Below, piece by piece: positions 59,830 through 64,000 of a stretch of 64,000 nt of DNA. Position numbers and translations under genes: made by a program. Position 1 is the first letter of the stretch; each line of letters starts with the position of its first letter. The notes beneath the pieces are model-generated. The model saw only the letters and a list, made by a program, of their open reading frames with translations, ran no database searches and had not been told where the DNA came from. This DNA is from Strongylocentrotus droebachiensis (taxonomy: Eukaryota > Echinodermata > Echinoidea > Camarodonta > Strongylocentrotidae). Location of the stretch: the NCBI GenBank assembly GCA_035222895.1, contig JAVYIG010000060.1:558001-622000 (forward strand). Reading direction: 5' to 3'.

Positions 59830-60360
59830 AGGTACTATGTCCCTTTTGCAGCCAACCTCAAATTCTGTAGAACTTTGCAGGAATTATGAATATGTCATGT
59901 ATGTCCTATCTGTGAAATTTAAACGTTAGCAGTGTCCTTATATTCAAATTATGCAAGGAAACCTGTTTACTTGCTAGACCTCACTGTCAGACACTATTGA
60001 GTGACTGACTGGCTTTTTTTCTACTTTGGTAATAACATACATGAAAAGAGTTGTAAAGGGTACATGAGCATTTGTCTACATCAATAACCCACTTCTTGTG
60101 ATGGCCAAGATTAAACTGATTGAATCTTTGCGTAGCATAAAACGTATGACAATTCGGTACAATTGTCTGAAAATCAAGACTATTACTTTTGGGCTCTATA
60201 GCCCTAAAGTCGATTTGACAACTAATAGTCGTTATTTTCCCACTTGAAAACATTTTCAAGCCCCACCTTTTTTAGGGAAGTTCTATATTAGTATTATCTT
60301 TCAAATGCAGTTGGAATTTAAGTTTTTCATTTTTTGGCCTGCAAATGGGACATAGTACCT
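59830..60360. mobile_element. MITE with TTAA target duplication
   Basis: The left end AGGTACTATGTCCCTTTTGC and right end, reverse-complemented, AGGTACTATGTCCCATTTGC differ at one of 20 bases. TTAA flanks both ends (59826..59829, 60361..60364). The 531-bp interior has a 90-codon minus frame without recognisable domain. Kolobok or piggyBac type by target site. Confidence 0.85.
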
Positions 60361-61350
60361 TTAAACGGAGTCGTTTATCAACTAATCAACTAAATGTATT
60401 CAAATTTATAGATGCTTCCTCCCCCGGGTTCCTTCCCAAGTGTTTACGGTGTTGAAGCATTTTATTCACCTGCTATTAGTCGTTGTTCTCCAACTGCCAA
60501 AACGCAAATTTCATTTTGTTTTTTTATAGTTTCGTTCAATAAGTAAATCAAAGAAATACTATGTTCTGCACAACAAACACAATGACCCGGACCCACAAAA
60601 GAGGTTTGTCGACAAACCTCCTTTGTGAATTCGGGCCGTTGTGTGTCCTTATTTTACATGTAAAGTGCCTCTCCCCTTAATGTGTCATATTTAATTTACC
60701 AATTCACATAGTGGAGCTACCTGCCCGATGAAGCCATTTTGTGGTCAACTTCTTGTATGTGACAAATCCAAGCTAACCTTTCCATATGTGCCTCTCTCTC
60801 TCTCCCATCACCTCTTTCTCTCTCCTATGCTCTCTCTCTCTTCCTCTCGCTCTCTCTCTCTCTGTCTTACTATCTTCTTCCTCCTCTCTTTTATGCTCTG
60901 TTTTTTTTCTCTCTTGCTTCCCCTACCCCTCTTTCACGTATGAACCCACTTTCTGTTTATTTCCCTCTTTTCCTATAGAAATTATAACTATTCATTTTGT
61001 TATTCCTCTTTACTTTTTCTGTTTTATCACTTAGAACAACCCTGTTCATGGTATCCTGCTTTCCTGCACATATACTGAAAACAGGCAAGTTGTCCACAGA
61101 ATGGAGGACAAATCGCCTGTGTTTGGGCGTATCCGCGCATCCTTGGTTTTAAATTTTCAAACATAAATACAATCTTTACTTGACAAAGCCCCATGGACGA
61201 AATATTTGTAAAATTATTTATTTGTGTACCGAGGATTATCATCTATTGTATTTCGCGTGCGAATAAATATTTATATATCAACATTCAATTGGTTATCAAC
61301 ATTAAACATTACAATTATCAACAGTAAATTACGTGTTATAACATACCAAC
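60361..61350. other. Anonymous sequence with CT tract
   Basis: CT-rich tract at about 60795..60910. The palindrome at 60584 is listed separately. No gene recognised. Confidence 0.5.
60584..60637. mobile_element. 54-bp palindromic insertion, second copy
   Basis: Centred on GTCGAC at 60608..60613, right arm ACAAACCTCC...TGAATTCGGGCC identical in pattern to that at 43080..43106. The left arm has several mismatches. Confidence 0.7.
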
Positions 61351-62560
61351 AGGCACGCCGGAACCAGTTTGGGATGGGGGGGGGGGGGGGGGAGGGGGAC
61401 ATTCGAGGGGGCTCACCTTCCAGGGGCAGTGGCGTAAAGAGTAAAGACATTTGGAAGGGGGGGGGGGGGAGAAGACAAATCTGTATCACCACCACTCTTA
61501 CACGTTACATGCTTGCCAAAGGGAATGTTTTTTTTCTTCAAAGTGTAGTATTAACGATCAGGTAGAGCGTAAATTGGCATGGGGTCCAGGGCCTGAGCCC
61601 CGGCAGAGGGTCAAGGGGCTGAGCCCCCGGATGCTCAGGGTTTTTGGGCATTAAATTACGGTCGGATAAACATATTTAGATACCTTAATTGTGACACTGG
61701 CAGAGCCCCCGGAAGCTCAGGGGTTTTAGGTATTTAAATACGGTTAGTTGAACTTCCAGGGGCCCATCTAAGTGGGGTCTAGGGGGCAGAGCCCCTGTAA
61801 GCTTGGCGTCGGGGGGGGGGTTAGGTATTTCATGACGGTCAGATGAGCATATTTTGATACCCATTTGGGACATTAGCAGGTCACTTATTCTTTTATCTCT
61901 TTCTTTCTTTTTCTCTGTAAAAAACTTTTTTCAAAAAGTGAGAGGGGCTCGAGCCCCTGAGCCCAGCCGTTCTGCAGACCCTGACATGAAGGCTTCTTAA
62001 TAAGTATTTTCATTGCCCGACTGTAAGTTTGGGAATTTTTAATTTTCCAACAAACGCATAAAAAGGTTTGACTTACAACACAAATGAAAAATAAATACCA
62101 GAAAATCATGTCATTTCAGCAACATTTGTAAATCACTGGTATCGCATAATAAATTCTCCACCCCCATTAGTCCGCCAGCGTTCAGGGGCTCATGTCTTCT
62201 CACCCCTATATAAAAAAAACACACACGCTTTCCCATCCTCTCATAATATTTCCAGGATATGCGCGTATCGCTATTGTATAAACCTCCATTGATAAATATG
62301 GGTGGCATGCGGAATGTTTAGGATATGTAATTCCTGTTAACTTTCCTTTCTCTGAATGGAATTTTATATGTGTATTAATTCAGGTTTTCATTACTGTTAT
62401 GTTATTTGGGTTAAAAATACAAACCATCTTTACTCCTTTTTTTGTGTGGAGGGGAAAATGCTTTTTGCCCCCCCTCACTTTTTTGGTACGGACGGGGAAG
62501 GGGGCGAGTGTCCCCCCCCCCTGCCCCCCCCCCCCCACACACACACACTTCCGGCGCCTA
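61351..62560. mobile_element. Possible TIR element with G-runs and GAGCCCC repeats
   Basis: The left end AGGCACGCCGGAACCAG and the reverse complement of the right end TAGGCGCCGGAAG share GGC-CGCCGGAA with a one-base offset, each followed by G runs. Internal segments (GGGGCTGAGCCCCCGGA, GGGGGCAGAGCCCC) are inverted relatives of the 54622..55571 repeats. No convincing target duplication, so the boundaries are tentative. Confidence 0.4.
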
Positions 62561-63365
62561 TGCATATCAATGTATTGTCGCAAAGCTCTCCTCACATTAA
62601 ATAAAACGATATAACATGTCAAGAGAACATGTATGGTCGATTCCAAAAAAAACAAGACAAGAGATCGTAATCACTTTTAATTTTATATAACAAATTTCGC
62701 ATGTATTTCGATGTCCAATATAACGTAATACTCACCTCAAAATTCAGAATTATCATGTGTCATTATATTTCAACCTCGGCCTATATGGTCTCGGTGAAAT
62801 ATAACATAATTCGTGAAATTATGAATTTGTCATCCGATATATTTTTGTTATATTAAACACCGGAACATGCACTTTTTTCATAATATAGAACTGCAGTATC
62901 AATAGATCCATATTATATGAAAAGCGTTATGATGTTTTATTAACATTACAGTTTATATAGAGCCTTGTGCGGCAATGAAATGAAAGAGCTATACTAAAAT
63001 GACGATGACAGGATATGGTGCGTCAGACAGTCAGAGTTAGTTTCGATAAATTGCATTAAAAAAGTAAGCAAAGCATGGAAATGAATATTCTATACATTAG
63101 CCACATTAAACAAAATATAAATAAAAAAACACAACATACCGACACAAAAATTATGAAACCATCATAATTATAGCAAACGAAGTTTATCACGATAACAATG
63201 AAAATTCGGTCCTAGGAAAGGTGACAAGTAATTTGTGAGCTATTCCATTCTTTCGAGCTTATTGCGAAAAAAAATCAGAGCGAAAAAAGTCTCCTAAATA
63301 GATTTTCTCTCCGAAGTCCTCATAATCCAAATATCATATTTTGCATGCCAACCCATAGGAAAGAA
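62561..63365. other. Anonymous AT-rich sequence
   Basis: A small hairpin pairs ATATTTCAACC (about 62766) with GGTGAAATAT (62793). Nothing else recognised. Confidence 0.4.
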
Positions 63366-63540
63366 ATGAGCCTGCCGCATACTCCTGCGGCAGACTTCCC
63401 GCAGATCTGCAGCAGACCTGCCGCAGACAGTCATCTTTTTCACATGCAAATTAGTTTTGCCGCAGATTTGCCGCAGACTTGCCGCATACTATTTCAGTAT
63501 GATGAAGAGTCTGCGGCAGGTCTGCTGCAGACTTGCTGGA
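63366..63540. repeat. GCCGCAGAC-type minisatellite in both orientations
   Basis: CTGCCGCAGAC and its complement GTCTGCGGCAG alternate over about 170 bp, giving many small hairpins. Confidence 0.7.
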
Positions 63541-64000
63541 CCAATTGGACCAATTGAAGTCCAACTTCAGGCCAATGGGGTCCAATTAAAGTCTAATGGG
63601 GCATAGGCCAATGGGGCCAATGGGCCCAATTGGTCCAATAGGGACAATCTGGACCAATTGAAACCATCTGAAGTCCCATTGAAACCTGTTAAAACCTATT
63701 GAGACCAATTGAAACCAATTGAAAATTCAATTGGTGTTCAATTAGTTTCAATTGGATTTTCGTCTTGGGTAGTTACAACAAAAAAGTGAGTTAGTGGGGC
63801 TGAAGATAAGATCACATATGGCACAACAAAAAAGTTTGAAACAGTCCGTTAATTCCTCAGTCTCCAATCTGCCCCATTAGACTTTAAAAGGTTTTCAATT
63901 GGTTTTAATTGGACCAATTGAAGTCCAACTTCAGGCCAATGGGGTCCCATTAAAAGTCTAATGGGGCATAGGCCAATGGGGCCAATGGGCCCAATTGGTC
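63541..64000. repeat. CCAAT/ATTGG-rich satellite, ~365-bp period, runs off the end
   Basis: The block starting TTGGACCAATTGAAGTCCAA at about 63543 recurs at about 63909 and continues past the window edge. Most of the sequence is built from CCAAT, ATTGG, CCATT and AATGG words, making it palindrome-rich. Confidence 0.8.

Overview
This is eukaryotic, AT-rich, repeat-dominated DNA from an animal genome. It has long introns-and-repeats style sequence, a spliced gene, LINE fragments, tRNA-derived SINE heads, many TIR transposons and abundant microsatellites. The repeat character suggests a marine invertebrate, most likely an echinoderm such as a sea urchin. That placement is inference from style and recalled families, not a proven match. 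No ordinary host gene was recognised.

The central discovery is a complete DNA transposon of about 9.3 kb at 31869..41151. It has near-identical 602-bp terminal inverted repeats (31869..32470 and 40550..41151) and a 3-bp TAA target-site duplication. It carries one two-exon gene (34492..35824 joined to 36019..39263) for a nominal protein of about 1525 residues. The protein has two tandem C-x2-C...H-x2-C zinc-type modules at its N terminus and FEN1/XPG-like nuclease motifs (EEAD, SDTD, TGCD) near its C terminus. This combination resembles the Academ superfamily as I remember it. Two frame changes, both at homopolymers (A4 at 38632 and C8 at 38952), break an otherwise open frame. The terminal repeats themselves contain E2F-, CRE- and ETS-like sites.

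Layout. 1..17 kb: blocks of a roughly 450-530 bp monomer satellite organised as three-monomer units of about 1.5 kb, mixed with a 5'-truncated LINE, a 432-bp TA-flanked MITE, an inverted satellite cluster, a piggyBac-like N-terminal fragment, a segmental duplication with a TTAA-flanked MITE and its empty site, and a Tc1/mariner-type transposase remnant. 18..31.8 kb: a 1.6-kb hAT-type element made largely of a GGGGCACTT minisatellite with perfect 8-bp target duplication and a paralogous empty site, followed by about 5-kb higher-order repeats near 20.5, 25.6 and 30.6 kb, with a TA-flanked MITE and a mariner-like palindromic element inside. 31.9..41.2 kb: the large transposon. 41.2..43.3 kb: the satellite again, containing a 54-bp mobile palindrome. 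43.3..50.3 kb: palindromic and fold-back elements, GC-rich palindromes and inverted minisatellites. 50.3..64 kb: mostly anonymous sequence with a histone-type stem-loop signal, a hAT-like element, a LINE N-terminal pseudogene, another TTAA MITE, and a CCAAT/ATTGG-rich satellite running off the right end.

Many satellite monomers share the motif AGATGGCGCC (or close variants), resembling the CTCF core, repeated in the same orientation more than twenty times. This is a second unusual feature of the window.
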